Positions 1 to 8,316 of a stretch of 64,000 bases of DNA are shown here, piece by piece (within the stretch, counting starts at the first letter, position 1; every line of letters begins with the position of its first letter). A program made the position numbers and the translations under genes. Source of the DNA: SXOA01 sp046593355 (GTDB taxonomy: Bacteria > Planctomycetota > Planctomycetia > Pirellulales > Pirellulaceae); assembly GCA_046593355.1 (NCBI GenBank), contig JBKJNY010000249.1, forward strand, positions 16,864 through 80,863, written 5' to 3'. The notes beneath the pieces are model-generated. The model saw nothing but the letters and a program-made list of their open reading frames with translations. It was not told where the DNA came from and made no database searches.

Positions 1-437
1 TGATACAAAAACTGCGTCAGTTCGAGTTGGGCCATTTCTGCCTCGCGGGTCGCGGGGTTTACCGGATGCAAGTAAACGGCGGGCGCTGCATTGGGAATCG
101 AAAGGACGCCGTTGGGGGTAATTGGCGCGCCTGAAAAAGCGATGAGCCTGGCAGGACCATGAGCCGAGAGAATGCCATTGGGAACAATGCGCGAGGCGGG
201 AGGCAGTACGAAGGGTTTGGGCTCCGCGAAGGGCTGCGCTGGTTTAGCGACCTGGAGCGCGCGCTTCAGCGGCTTATTCTTTCCAGCGAGCCGCGCAGGG
301 GCCAGCGGAGCTTGCAACTTCGTAACCAGGTTGAGCGGAAAGGCCGGCTGCGTCGTCGCCGAGAGGAAGGCGGCATCGGTGCTTGTTGCCGGCAATAGGG
401 TGATGGCCACGAGCGGAAGTAGAGTGAGAAGTCGCAT
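1..437 (-). CDS. exported hypothetical protein (3' end outside window)
   Basis: An open frame begins at ATG 437 and runs off the left edge with no stop, giving at least 145 codons. A GGAGG stands about eight bases upstream, which fixes the start. The protein opens with a Sec-type signal (MRLLTLLPLVAITLLPATST). It continues with Pro/Ala-rich low-complexity sequence containing two related phrases, PNGILS and PNGVLS. No known domain is recognised. Codon use matches the neighbours. It is likely a periplasmic or cell-surface protein; its function is unknown and its C-terminus cannot be seen. Confidence 0.7.
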   Translation of the reverse strand, partial: MRLLTLLPLVAITLLPATSTDAAFLSATTQPAFPLNLVTKLQAPLAPARLAGKNKPLKRALQVAKPAQPFAEPKPFVLPPASRIVPNGILSAHGPARLIAFSGAPITPNGVLSIPNAAPAVYLHPVNPATREAEMAQLELTQFLY

Positions 438-553
438 GGAAAGCCTCCAGGTGGGGTCTACCTTCCACGCTAATCAGGCCCCCGCCGCACTCAAGAGTTC
501 AAGGCGTGAAATCTTTTGTCAAGAAGGTGAAGCAGCGCGTCATAACCGGACCA

Positions 554-640
554 AGAGATAGGGGGTCGGGAGTCTTTGGCGTCGGCGATTACTCTTTTTG
601 CGAAGTCCATGACGCCAAAGACTCCCGACCCCCTATCTCT
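554..640. repeat. perfect 30-bp inverted repeat with 27-nt loop
   Basis: The arms 554-583 and 611-640 are perfect reverse complements around a 27-nt loop. The arm core is GGGGGTCGGGAGTCTTTGG. A second element with the same arm core and the same loop length lies at 15552-15634. The right arm overlaps the last codons and the stop of the nitrilase-fold gene, so the element supplies that gene's final Lys-Arg-stop. Confidence 0.9.
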
Positions 641-1484
641 TCGGCTCCACCAGCTTCCCATACATCTCGGGCCGCCTGTCGGCGACGCGGTTGATTTCGT
701 GCTTGCCGGGGACGCGGACCTGGTGCTTGTTCCGGGCCTTTTCCGGGTCGATCTCGGCGAATAGCAGGCATTCGTCCTCGTGCGCGGCCTCGGCCAGCAC
801 GTGGCCGCCGGGCGCGCAGATTTTGCTCATGCCGATGAAGCGGAAGCCGCGTTCGATGCCGACGCGGTTCACCGCCAGGTAATAGATGTGGTTTTCCATG
901 GCCCGCGCGTTGACCACGCACCCCGCCATGCACTCGCTCCCCGGCGGCCAGTTGGTCGGCAGCAGAATGATGTCGGCCCCTTGCAGCGTCATCACCCGGG
1001 CCGCTTCGGGGAATGAGCCGTCGTAACAGATATTCATGCCGACCCTGAGCGTCTGATTTCCCACGGGGATTTCCTGCACCGCGAAGGGACGATCGCCGGG
1101 GGTGGTGAACATGTCGATTCCCAGAAACGGCAGATGGACTTTGCGGTACGTCCCCACCACGCCTTCTGGTCCAACCAATACGCAGGTGTTGAAGATCCGC
1201 TCGCCGTCGGCTTCCAACATTCCAAACACGGCATGGACGTTCAATCTCTTGCAGGCAGCGGCAAAGGCATTCGTAGCCGGGCCAGGAACGGTTTCGGCAT
1301 AGGGCCGAGCTTCCTCCAAGCTCTCAAAACAGTATCCGGGCAGGGCGCATTCGGGAAACACGACGAGCGCCGCTCCTTGCGCCGCGGCAGTTTCCAGCTT
1401 GGCCAGCATCCGCGAGAGGTTCCCTTCGCGGTCCGCGAGCTTCACGTCCATCTGCGCCGCGGCAATGCGAATCGTTTCAGCCAT
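633..1484 (-). CDS. carbon-nitrogen hydrolase (nitrilase superfamily)
   Basis: This is a 283-residue single-domain cytoplasmic amidohydrolase of the CN-hydrolase fold, which cleaves C-N bonds of amides or carbamoyl groups through a thioester. The catalytic triad is visible: Glu45 in FPECALPGY, Lys115 in YRKVHLP and Cys153 in NICYDGSFPE. The length is normal for the family. AAGGGAG precedes the ATG. No partner gene nearby reveals the substrate; omega-amidase, N-carbamoyl-amine hydrolase or another branch are all possible. The stop codon lies within the right arm of the inverted repeat at 554-640. Upstream is a REP-like pair that separates it from the YHS-type gene. Confidence 0.9.
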   Translation of the reverse strand: MAETIRIAAAQMDVKLADREGNLSRMLAKLETAAAQGAALVVFPECALPGYCFESLEEARPYAETVPGPATNAFAAACKRLNVHAVFGMLEADGERIFNTCVLVGPEGVVGTYRKVHLPFLGIDMFTTPGDRPFAVQEIPVGNQTLRVGMNICYDGSFPEAARVMTLQGADIILLPTNWPPGSECMAGCVVNARAMENHIYYLAVNRVGIERGFRFIGMSKICAPGGHVLAEAAHEDECLLFAEIDPEKARNKHQVRVPGKHEINRVADRRPEMYGKLVEPKR

Positions 1485-1499
1485 CGTTGCTCTCCCTTA

Positions 1500-1567
1500 G
1501 TAGCCGGCACACTCCGTGTGCCGGCCCGCGTTCCTGGAATACCGCGCTCACGGAGTGAGCGGACTAC
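1500..1567. repeat. REP-like inverted pair (GTAG foot, TCC apex)
   Basis: The left unit reads GTAG followed by CCGGCACAC-TCC-GTGTGCCGG. The right unit, on the opposite strand, reads GTAG then TCCGCTCAC-TCC-GTGAGCGC. The two stems differ in sequence but keep the foot and apex. The TAG at 1564-1566 within the right GTAG is the stop codon of the YHS-type gene. Confidence 0.85.
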
Positions 1568-2301
1568 TCTTTTCTGAGATTTTCCGCCTCTTTGCGGGCC
1601 TTGTATTCGGCCAGCACTTCCTCGGGACTGTCGTTGAAATAGTCGCGGCAGCCGGTGCAGCAGACGTAGTACTTCTGTCCTTTGTAGGAAACCTCGATGC
1701 TGCCGAAGCCGCCGGTGACGACGCACTCGGGGCCGGTGGAACCCTTGCCAAAGCCGCTCCCCTTGCGGGTGTAGCCAACCTCGGCCAGGCGGGCGTAACC
1801 ATCTCCGATGGCGCTCGGACCTTCCAGCAGGACAATCAAGCGTGCCCCTTCCGCCACGAAGCGAAACGAAATCCGCTTGGGCATTCCTTCGGGCGCGTCC
1901 TTGGCAACGAGCGTCAGCTTATCTTCTTTGTCGAGCTCACCCTCGTAATGGACGGTTCCTTTGCCGTCCGCAGTCTTAGCGACAAGTAAATAGTCGCCGG
2001 CCTTTTTGCCCGGATGCAGCTCGGCTGTGGAAAAGTATTTGCCATCGCCGATTTGCACGGTCAGCGACGCGGACTTGTCCGAGAATTTCCAGGCCCAATC
2101 AGCCTTCTCGACCCAGGCCCCTTTGTCCGAGCCGCGAATGGGAGAGGCGACCCCCTTCCACGAGCCGACCAGCCCCTGCAATTTGGCCAGTTGCCCCTTC
2201 TGAGCGTCCAGCCCGTTTTCGGCAGGCTTGGGGGCATCATCCGCCGCCAGGATCAAAACACCGAGGGCAGCCAGGGACACGAAAAGGAAAGACCGAGCCA
2301 T
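1564..2301 (-). CDS. exported protein with C-terminal YHS-like metal-binding domain
   Basis: The chosen ATG at 2301 gives 245 residues starting MARSFLFVSLAALGVLILAA, a clear signal peptide, with AAGG upstream. The open frame extends further 5' only through hairpin-rich spacer sequence, so longer starts are rejected. Residues of about 30-190 form an unrecognised beta-rich region mentioning LVGSWKGVASP, reminiscent of lipocalin-like stress proteins. The last 50 residues (GPECVVTGG, then YYVCCTGCRDYFNDSPEEVL) match the YHS pattern, whose cysteines bind metal, often copper. A periplasmic metal-related role is inferred. The stop codon is provided by a REP foot. Confidence 0.75.
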   Translation of the reverse strand: MARSFLFVSLAALGVLILAADDAPKPAENGLDAQKGQLAKLQGLVGSWKGVASPIRGSDKGAWVEKADWAWKFSDKSASLTVQIGDGKYFSTAELHPGKKAGDYLLVAKTADGKGTVHYEGELDKEDKLTLVAKDAPEGMPKRISFRFVAEGARLIVLLEGPSAIGDGYARLAEVGYTRKGSGFGKGSTGPECVVTGGFGSIEVSYKGQKYYVCCTGCRDYFNDSPEEVLAEYKARKEAENLRKE

Positions 2302-2400
2302 ATTTCGCCTTACATTAAATCGGATTGCTCCCACCTGTTTATTGTAAAGGCCCCGGAACCTGGCTGGCACCTGGATCGGGAAAATTCTTGCCCCAAGATG

Positions 2401-2624
2401 TGTTGGTAAACCCCCAGGGTAAACCAACAGACGCCCCCACCCCGTCAGGCAAAGTGTGTTGGTAAACCCCCCTGGTAAACCAACACCCCCCGACTCACCG
2501 TCGCCCGTCGTTTCCCGAATTTCCATTTGCCACCTGCCTGTTGAAACTTTCCCCCCCTGTTTCAACACCCCCCTCGGGATGAAAAACGGGGTTGGTGTTG
2601 AATCCGCACCCCCTTGTTTCAACA
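2401..2624. repeat. four 29-nt hairpins in two pairs
   Basis: Units at 2401-2429, 2457-2485, 2539-2567 and 2596-2624 are each 29 nt, begin TGTTG, end CAACA and have C-rich loops. The first pair has stems GTTGGT/ACCAAC and GGGT/ACCC. The second pair uses the TGTTGAAAC/GTTTCAACA type. Spacers within a pair are 27-28 nt. Confidence 0.8.
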
Positions 2625-2734
2625 CCCTGAGGGGACACTCCCCTCCAAAGAGTGCAGCCCGCGAAATCTCTTCACAATTGTCTCCAACATTATTCCATTT
2701 TTCAAATCACATGGGAGCAAAGGATCTGGGATGA

Positions 2735-2829
2735 ACCGCGGAGGACGCCGAGGGGCGCAGAGAAAGAACTTCGTGAGCAGAGTTTAGAAGGCAAAATTCC
2801 CTCCGCGCACCTCCGCGTACTCCGCGGTA
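2735..2829. repeat. imperfect inverted repeat with ACCGCGGAG ends
   Basis: The left arm starts ACCGCGGAGGACGC and the right arm ends with GCGTACTCCGCGGT, with further imperfect pairing inside (GGGGCGCAGAG against CTCCGCGCACCTC). It is a spacer element with no coding content. Confidence 0.7.
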
Positions 2830-3078
2830 ATTCCCTTCTGCTGCCTTTCCCCGGTAATCCGTATTCTTCCGTGTCCCCTTAACGTACGAGAAAGTGCTTC
2901 CATCTACTTGCATCGCGACCATTCCCACATGTACTCTTTCGTTCAGTATACGCAAGTATAGAAACAGGAGTTGGCACAAGCAAGCCCTTGGAGGCAAGAA
3001 TTCCCAAGTTTTTTTCCGCCCCTGGGCGGCCCAGAATCAGCCCTGGAATTGACAAACATCCGTCGGCCCGGCACCCAA

Positions 3079-3180
3079 ACAGCGCTCCACCCGGTCAAGC
3101 CGGGTGGTGGCGAATGCTGGGAGCTAGGGCGCATGCTGGTTTCCAGACAGCGCTCCGGCGGGACAAGCCCGCCGGTGGCG
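3079..3180. repeat. two direct 34-nt hairpins with covarying stems
   Basis: 3079-3112 and 3147-3180 share ACAGCGCTCC at the left and GGTGGCG at the right. The stems are CACCCGG/CCGGGTG in the first and CGGCGGG/CCCGCCG in the second, so both arms changed together while the CAAG apex stayed. Confidence 0.85.
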
Positions 3181-3204
3181 TCCTTGAACAGCGGATTGCA
3201 AGAC

Positions 3205-3486
3205 TCACCAACTCCTCCCGAAAATCCAAATGGCGAACACAGCCAGACAGAGCAGCACGCCGAGGATGATGACCCAGGGGTGACGCCCCGTTTTTGAAGC
3301 GCCAGCTTCCTCGGAGGTGTCCAAATAAGTGCCGCAATGCGGGCATTGCTCGGAATCTTCGTAGATCGTTTCTCCGCAATGCGGGCAGTCGTGAACATCG
3401 TCGTTGCCGCAGAGCTCCTCTTCGTCGTCATCGTCGTTACCGGGATGCCGGTCTGATTTCCAGTCGTGGGGCATGGGGCGAGGCAT
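3205..3486 (-). CDS. small zinc-ribbon, single-pass membrane protein
   Basis: Starting at ATG 3486 (MPRPMPHDW) the product has 93 residues. A second Met four codons later is equally possible, since neither has a strong ribosome site. The N-terminal half is acidic (DDDDEEE). It is followed by a zinc ribbon, DCPHCGETIYEDSEQCPHCG, with two CPHC knuckles that would bind one Zn. A hydrophobic segment, WVIILGVLLCLAVFAIWIFG, ends the protein, so it is probably a tail-anchored inner-membrane protein with a cytoplasmic ribbon. The specific role is unknown. The longer frame upstream is encoded by a hairpin repeat and is rejected. Confidence 0.7.
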   Translation of the reverse strand: MPRPMPHDWKSDRHPGNDDDDEEELCGNDDVHDCPHCGETIYEDSEQCPHCGTYLDTSEEAGASKTGRHPWVIILGVLLCLAVFAIWIFGRSW

Positions 3487-3511
3487 TCCATTAGTGAGCG
3501 GCTCTGCTGTT

Positions 3512-3543
3512 CCACGCCCACGCAAAGCCGTGGGCGTGCCACC
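3512..3543. repeat. hairpin of the GTGGCACGCCCACGGC family
   Basis: On the minus strand it reads GGGTGGCACGCCCACGGC, then TTTGCGTGGGCGTG. The CGCCCACG and CGTGGGCG stems pair. The same unit recurs at 21535-21566, and half of it at 41589-41610. Confidence 0.8.
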
Positions 3544-3550
3544 CGGGCGG

Positions 3551-4543
3551 CTATTTCGCCTCAAATCCAGCAAAGCGGCTGGAGGTGTAGGACTTCAGGC
3601 TCCCCTCTTGTTCGACAATTATCAGCGCGGCCGCACCGGGGGTGTCCTCGACAAGCTTCAGTCCCTTCTCGGGGCCGAGGATGCTGACGGCGGAGGCGAT
3701 GCTGTCGGCGTCGATGCCGCGGGGGGCAATCACGCTCACGCTGCTGCGGCCGGCGATGCCCCAGCCGGTGTGCGGGTCGATGATGTGAGAATACCGTTTG
3801 CCGTCCACGATGAGATGCTGGCGGGAATCGCCGGAGGTGGAGACGGCGGCATTCTTGAGCAGGATGAATCGCTCCGGAGGCTGGTCGGGGTCAAGCGGAG
3901 CGAGACCGATTTTCCAGCCCACTTCGCCCGGAGGCGGATCCCCCGCGGCGATGTCTCCACTGGCGCGAACGAGAGCCTGCGCGATGCCGAGCGCGCGGAT
4001 TTTTTCCAACGCTTCCTCGGCCGCGTGGCCCTTGGCAATGCCCCCAGCGTCGAGCCGCATATTCGGCTTCAGGAGCTTTGCCGTACACAGCTTTTCATCG
4101 AGTTCGAGATACTTGTAGCCGACGGACTCCAGCGCTTTGGCAATCTGCTCTTTGGTCGGCAATTCCTTTTGACGGCGAGCCCTGCGCCAGAGCTTGGTCA
4201 GCGGCCCTACGGTGATGTCGAATTTACCTTCGCTCTTCTCGGAGAGCCGTTGCGAGACTAACAGCACTTCCCACAAATCTTCGCTGACCTTCACGGGTTC
4301 CACGGAAGGGGAACCCGCGGAAAGCTTGCTGAGCTCGCTCTCGGGGTCATAGTCGCTCAGCCGCTTGTCAAGTTCCGCTACCCTCTCGAAAGCCGCGGCC
4401 ATCGCCTTCTGGGCCGTGGCTTCGCTCGGCGCATAGAGGACAATCTCGAACTCCACTCCCATGTGCAATTCGCGCTGGGAGTAGCGCTGGAGCTTTTCAT
4501 CCGCTTGCAAGAGAAGAGCACAGGCCAGAAGAGATGCGAGCAT
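3551..4543 (-). CDS. apbE: ApbE-like FAD:protein FMN transferase
   Basis: This 330-residue protein starts with a signal peptide (MLASLLACALLLQA), as do periplasmic ApbE proteins. ApbE transfers FMN from FAD to a Thr of target flavoproteins such as Nqr/Rnf subunits, using Mg. Family signatures are present: RLSDYDPESELSKL near the N-terminus, MRLDAGGIAKGHAAEEAL in the middle, YSHIIDPHTGWG, and GIDADSIASA, the last region carrying the metal-ligand Asp. The length matches the family. No Nqr or Rnf gene is present in the window, so the target is unknown. A REP pair lies immediately upstream of the start, in the 5' leader. Confidence 0.92.
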   Translation of the reverse strand: MLASLLACALLLQADEKLQRYSQRELHMGVEFEIVLYAPSEATAQKAMAAAFERVAELDKRLSDYDPESELSKLSAGSPSVEPVKVSEDLWEVLLVSQRLSEKSEGKFDITVGPLTKLWRRARRQKELPTKEQIAKALESVGYKYLELDEKLCTAKLLKPNMRLDAGGIAKGHAAEEALEKIRALGIAQALVRASGDIAAGDPPPGEVGWKIGLAPLDPDQPPERFILLKNAAVSTSGDSRQHLIVDGKRYSHIIDPHTGWGIAGRSSVSVIAPRGIDADSIASAVSILGPEKGLKLVEDTPGAAALIIVEQEGSLKSYTSSRFAGFEAK

Positions 4544-4546
4544 AAG

Positions 4547-4666
4547 GTAGGCCGTCTCTCCGAGACGTGCCAGGAGCGGACGTAGCGCCTTGTGAAAAGT
4601 GTTTTCGCTAAAAGTCCGTCGCGAGCGGCAATGTTTAATCCCGACCGTCTCGGAGAGACGGCCTAC
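4547..4666. repeat. REP-like inverted pair (GTAGGCCGTCTC-TCC-GAGACG)
   Basis: The units at 4547-4570 and 4645-4666 face each other; each reads GTAG GCCGTCTC TCC GAGACGG on its own strand. The TAG within the right foot (4663-4665) is the stop codon of the anti-sigma/pseudopilin-like gene. Confidence 0.88.
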
Positions 4667-5682
4667 CTTTCCGGCCCATCGCCGTAGGGGAGAGGGTGGG
4701 CATCGCTGGCGCCGAGCGCGGAATCGTTCGCGTCGAGTCCTGCTCCCAGGTAGCCCTTGCGGTTGCGGAACGGGTCGTCCCCGACGCCGGAGCCGCGAAG
4801 TCGCAAATTGGGCAAAAAGCGGATGTGCCCGTCTTCATAGAGCACGTTCAGGCCGGTGCCGTCGTGCGCGGGGCGAGTCAAATCGCCCGGAGCGTCGGCT
4901 ACCAAAGCGAAGTCTTCCCGCGCCCCCAGAATACTGGCTAGCAGGCGTCCTCCGTGAACATAGCCCATGCTGTAAGCGAAAGTGCCCCCCATCTGCTTCT
5001 GGTAACTCCGCAACTTGGAACCTGTTGCACTGCGAACTTCTACTTCGCAAGGCATCCGCGCAGGTCCGTCGCAACCCTGTTGCTCCGCGGACGGGCAAAA
5101 AAAGTTCCGGTCGTCAGGCGCAAGACCGGCATTACGCACCGTGAACGGCACATTCCCAGCGACCGCGAAGTTGCCGCTCTCGGGGATCCAAGGATATCTA
5201 TGGTCGGGTTGCAACTGGGCATATTCCCACAGCGCCGCGCCGGTCTGCACCAGGCGGTACTGGCAGGTGGCGCGCTGGGCCTGCAACCGCATGTTGTTAA
5301 TGGAGGGAAAAAGCAGCGCTCCGAAGGTCAGCAGAACGGAGCACGCCACGAGCATATCCGTGAACGTATAGCCGCGGCCGCCATCTCCCTGCGGCGGTCC
5401 CGCGGGGGATAACCGAACCGGAGACGCGAGGGCGGCCTGGGCAACAGTGGCTTCATCGGCGTGCGCGGCGACGAAGTCGCAGGTCCGTTTCGCCAAACCC
5501 TGCGGCGGCTCGAATTCTTCGGGCTCTTCGTCCATTCCCAGGCGGGACAGCAATTCTTGAATGCGCGCCATCTCCACGCGGAGAGCGGGGCTCTTGTCGA
5601 GCTCTGCTTCCACTTGCCGGCTTTCGGCGGCATCAAGCGCGCCGAGCAGGTATCCGAGAAGTTGTTCGCGGCGGAATTTCAT
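4663..5682 (-). CDS. anti-sigma-like protein fused to a pseudopilin/H-X-DG region
   Basis: The 339 residues fall into three parts. Residues 1-90 (MKFRREQLLGYLLGALDAAE, then an amphipathic helix with QVEAELDKSPALR) look like the N-terminal domain of planctomycete anti-sigma factors. About 105-140 (YTFTDMLVACSVLLTFGALL, then FPSINNMRLQAQ) resembles the first helix of a type IV pilin-like protein without the classical cleavage site. The C-terminal half contains NFFCPSAE and HDGTGLNVLYEDGHIRFLP, like the H-X9-DG processing-associated domain of DUF1559 proteins. It lies ten bases downstream of an ECF sigma factor, its probable partner. The fusion is inferred from sequence alone. Confidence 0.72.
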   Translation of the reverse strand: MKFRREQLLGYLLGALDAAESRQVEAELDKSPALRVEMARIQELLSRLGMDEEPEEFEPPQGLAKRTCDFVAAHADEATVAQAALASPVRLSPAGPPQGDGGRGYTFTDMLVACSVLLTFGALLFPSINNMRLQAQRATCQYRLVQTGAALWEYAQLQPDHRYPWIPESGNFAVAGNVPFTVRNAGLAPDDRNFFCPSAEQQGCDGPARMPCEVEVRSATGSKLRSYQKQMGGTFAYSMGYVHGGRLLASILGAREDFALVADAPGDLTRPAHDGTGLNVLYEDGHIRFLPNLRLRGSGVGDDPFRNRKGYLGAGLDANDSALGASDAHPLPYGDGPER

Positions 5683-5692
5683 AGGGGCCGTT

Positions 5693-6337
5693 TTATTTTG
5701 TCTCGGGGTAGGCCAGGTTCCAGGCTTCGGTCAGTTTCGCCACGGCGGCGTGCAGGCGGCTCTTCACGGTGCCCACGGGAATTTCGAGGGAGTCAGCCGC
5801 TTCGCGATACTTCATCTCCTGGAAGTAAACCAGGTGGACGACCTCTCGCAATCCGGCCGGCAGTTGCTTGACCGCCGCCGCCAGCCAATCCCGCCGCTCA
5901 TCCGCGCTGACTTGCAGCGTGGGAGAGGGTTCCTGGCTTACGAGCATGTCGAGCAACTGCCCCACCTCCTCACCTGTACTGCCGCTGCGCCGATCAAGGC
6001 TGACCATGCGGTGGCGGTGATTACGCCGCTGCGCGTCGATGGCCTGATGGGTCGCAATCGTATAGAGCCAGGGACGCACGGCGCGGCCCGCTTCATACTG
6101 CTGGCACTTCAGGTGAAGTTGCAGGAACGCAGCTTGGAAGGCGTCTTCCGCCATCTCCGCGTTCCCCAGGTAACGCCGCAGGTAGTTGAACAGCTCCCGC
6201 TCATAGCGGTGAACGAGTTCCGAGAAGTGCTCGCGGTTGCCGGTCTCCCGGTAACTGAGCAGCAGCTCCTCATCACTAAGCCCAGCAACCTTGTTGACGG
6301 GCTGCTCGGCCAACTGCGGCATGACGGTGGTTTTCAT
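5693..6337 (-). CDS. ECF-family RNA polymerase sigma factor
   Basis: This 214-residue cytoplasmic sigma-70 family protein has only regions 2 and 4. Region 2 spans about 37-105 (FSELVHRYERELFNYLRRYL, then AEDAFQAAFLQLHLK and RPWLYTIATHQAIDAQRR). Region 4 spans about 150-205 (LPAGLREVVHLVYFQEM, then REAADSLEIPVGTVKSRLHA), the helix-turn-helix that reads the -35 element. The last part of the leader has no strong ribosome site. The gene is divergent from the permease and ten bases upstream of its anti-sigma-like partner, so it probably controls its own operon. The regulon is unknown. Confidence 0.93.
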   Translation of the reverse strand: MKTTVMPQLAEQPVNKVAGLSDEELLLSYRETGNREHFSELVHRYERELFNYLRRYLGNAEMAEDAFQAAFLQLHLKCQQYEAGRAVRPWLYTIATHQAIDAQRRNHRHRMVSLDRRSGSTGEEVGQLLDMLVSQEPSPTLQVSADERRDWLAAAVKQLPAGLREVVHLVYFQEMKYREAADSLEIPVGTVKSRLHAAVAKLTEAWNLAYPETK

Positions 6338-6541
6338 TGTTTTGTACGGAGCAAGAGGAGGAGAGTTCGCGGGCTCTGTCCGCCATCCCTTGGCGGCCGC
6401 CTGAAAATGGTCGCCCGCGAACGCGAACCTCCGGCACGATCATTGTAGCCGGAACTTGAGAGAAAAGCTGCCAGTGCGGTCAACTGTTTGACAGCCGAGA
6501 ACCGGCGTCTTACACTCACGGCACCCTCAAAAGCAAAGCCC

Positions 6542-8314
6542 ATGCCAGAGCGCAATTCAGTTCAGGCCAAACCCATCACTTGGGCGGCGGCGGGCGACGT
6601 AAATGCCTTTTTCGGCTTGATGTTAGATAACGTCGCCGATTTGCTGCTCATGGTCAGCTTGCTGACTGCGGCCTTTGCATTTCCTACAGACGTAGCCATC
6701 CGTTACATGATCCCGGGGACGGCCGTCGGGGTCATGGTCGGCGATTTGCTGTTCTTCTGGCTCGCCCTGCAGCTAGCGAAAAAGACCGGCCGCGGCGATG
6801 TCACCGCCATGCCCTTGGGGCTGGATACCCCCAGCACGTTTGGCATGGTCTTCTTCGTCCTCGGTCCGGCATTTTTGGCAGCCAAGGCTGCTGGCATGGC
6901 GGAGCACGAGGCTGCCATCCATACGTGGCACATCGGAATTTGTTCCATATTTATCAGCGGTTTATTCAAGTTGGCCTGCTCCGTCGGCTCGGGGTGGGTG
7001 CGGCGGCTGTTTCCACGGGCGGGACTCTTGGGCTCGCTGACCGCCATCGCGCTGGTGCTTATCAGTTTTTTGCCGCTGCTCGAAATGCTCCAGTTGCCGC
7101 TGATTGGACTGGTGGCGCTGGCGATTATTTTGACGACGCTCATCGCTCGCGTGCCGCTCCCCTTCAAGATTCCCGGCGCGCTCGGCTCGCTGCTCATTGC
7201 CGGCGGACTCTTTTACCTGATGCGCTGGCTGGAAAGCGCGCAGCTCCTGCCGCCGGCGCTTGCCCTGCCGGCCGCACATGCGGACATTGATCCGCAACAG
7301 GCGCTGCTTCCTTATGAGTATCTAAACGCATTCCGCTTCGAGTGGATGTCCGCGATGAACGACACGCTGAAGTATTTGCCCATCGTGATTCCCTTCGCGC
7401 TGGGCACCGTTGTCGGCGGCATCGACTGCACGGAGAGCGCCGCGGCGGCGGGGGACGACTACGATACTTCGACCGTCATTGGCATTGAGGCCATTGCCAC
7501 GCTCATCGCCAGCCTCTTCGGCGGCGTCATTCAGACGACTCCGTACATCGGCCATCCCGCCTACAAAGCGATGGGGGGACGAGCGGCTTACACCCTGGCC
7601 ACCGCGCTGTTCGTCGGCTCGGCGGGGTTGATTGGCTATTTTGGCTACCTCTACGTCTATATTCCCAAGCCGACGGTTTTCCCGATTCTCATTTTCGTCG
7701 GGCTGGAAATCACGGCGCAGAGCTTTCGCGCCACGCCCAAGCGGCATTATCCAGCCGTCGCGCTGGCCTGCGTTCCGGCGCTGGCGGCACTGGCGATGAT
7801 TTACGTGGACAAGGTTCTGGGAGATCCTGTCATGTTTGCTCAGGGGGTGACCAGGGATGCGATTGCTCAGAATGAAGACTTGACCGAATCCTTGAAATCG
7901 CCTTCCATGATCGCGGAGTTGCACATTTTGCGCATCCTCTCCAACGGCTTCATCGTCACCAGCCTCCTCTGGTCGTCGGCGCTGGCGGCTCTGATCGACC
8001 GCAAGCTGTTCTGGGGATCGGCGTTCTTTTTTGTCGCCGCGCTTTGCGCGGCATTTGGAATCATCCATTCCCCCGCGCCTGGCAGCCCGCTATTTGTGCC
8101 GTGGGAGACAGGTGAAATCACCGACAAGATGCATCTGTTTCTCGGCTTCTATCCGAGCGGCAACTTCCTGGTTGTCATTCCTTATGTCGCCGGCTATCTG
8201 ACGGTGGGCGTGATGCTCATCCTGTGGGGCGGGTACGACCGGCTGCCTGGCGGCAAGCCCCAACGAGAAATGGATCTGCCCAAGGAAGAGGAAGAGGAGG
8301 AGGAAGAAGAATAG
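6542..8314 (+). CDS. NCS2-like (xanthine/uracil-type) permease
   Basis: ATG 6542 (MPERNSVQAKP) gives 590 residues; an in-frame TTG at 6488 is less likely. About a dozen hydrophobic segments follow, including LMLDNVADLLLMVSLLTAAF, YMIPGTAVGVMVGDLLFFWL and GLVALAIILTTLIA. This marks an integral inner-membrane secondary transporter. The layout and phrases such as DVTAMPLGLDTPSTFGMVF suggest the nucleobase-cation symporter-2/solute-carrier-23 group, but the substrate cannot be read. The C-terminus is a run of Glu encoded by a GAG/GAA tract. That tract is copied at about 8917, in front of the intact methyltransferase, showing that a tandem duplication began at the 3' end of this gene. Confidence 0.75.
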   Translation: MPERNSVQAKPITWAAAGDVNAFFGLMLDNVADLLLMVSLLTAAFAFPTDVAIRYMIPGTAVGVMVGDLLFFWLALQLAKKTGRGDVTAMPLGLDTPSTFGMVFFVLGPAFLAAKAAGMAEHEAAIHTWHIGICSIFISGLFKLACSVGSGWVRRLFPRAGLLGSLTAIALVLISFLPLLEMLQLPLIGLVALAIILTTLIARVPLPFKIPGALGSLLIAGGLFYLMRWLESAQLLPPALALPAAHADIDPQQALLPYEYLNAFRFEWMSAMNDTLKYLPIVIPFALGTVVGGIDCTESAAAAGDDYDTSTVIGIEAIATLIASLFGGVIQTTPYIGHPAYKAMGGRAAYTLATALFVGSAGLIGYFGYLYVYIPKPTVFPILIFVGLEITAQSFRATPKRHYPAVALACVPALAALAMIYVDKVLGDPVMFAQGVTRDAIAQNEDLTESLKSPSMIAELHILRILSNGFIVTSLLWSSALAALIDRKLFWGSAFFFVAALCAAFGIIHSPAPGSPLFVPWETGEITDKMHLFLGFYPSGNFLVVIPYVAGYLTVGVMLILWGGYDRLPGGKPQREMDLPKEEEEEEEEE

Positions 8315-8316
8315 CC

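Larger units (their letters stand above)
2302..3204. other. 900-bp non-coding spacer made of hairpin repeats
   Basis: No convincing gene is seen. The spacer holds four 29-nt hairpins (2401-2624), a CCGCGG-containing inverted repeat (2735-2829) and two covarying 34-nt hairpins (3079-3180). Short open frames here lack ribosome sites and mirror the repeats. Confidence 0.7.

Noticed and set aside
2401..2624. Possible short CRISPR array (29-nt units, 27-28-nt spacers)
   Set aside because: The units are not identical repeats, each is its own hairpin, only four exist, and no cas gene is present.
2302..2625. Long N-terminal extension of the YHS-type protein
   Set aside because: It is translated from hairpin-rich spacer, would bury the signal peptide and has no ribosome site.
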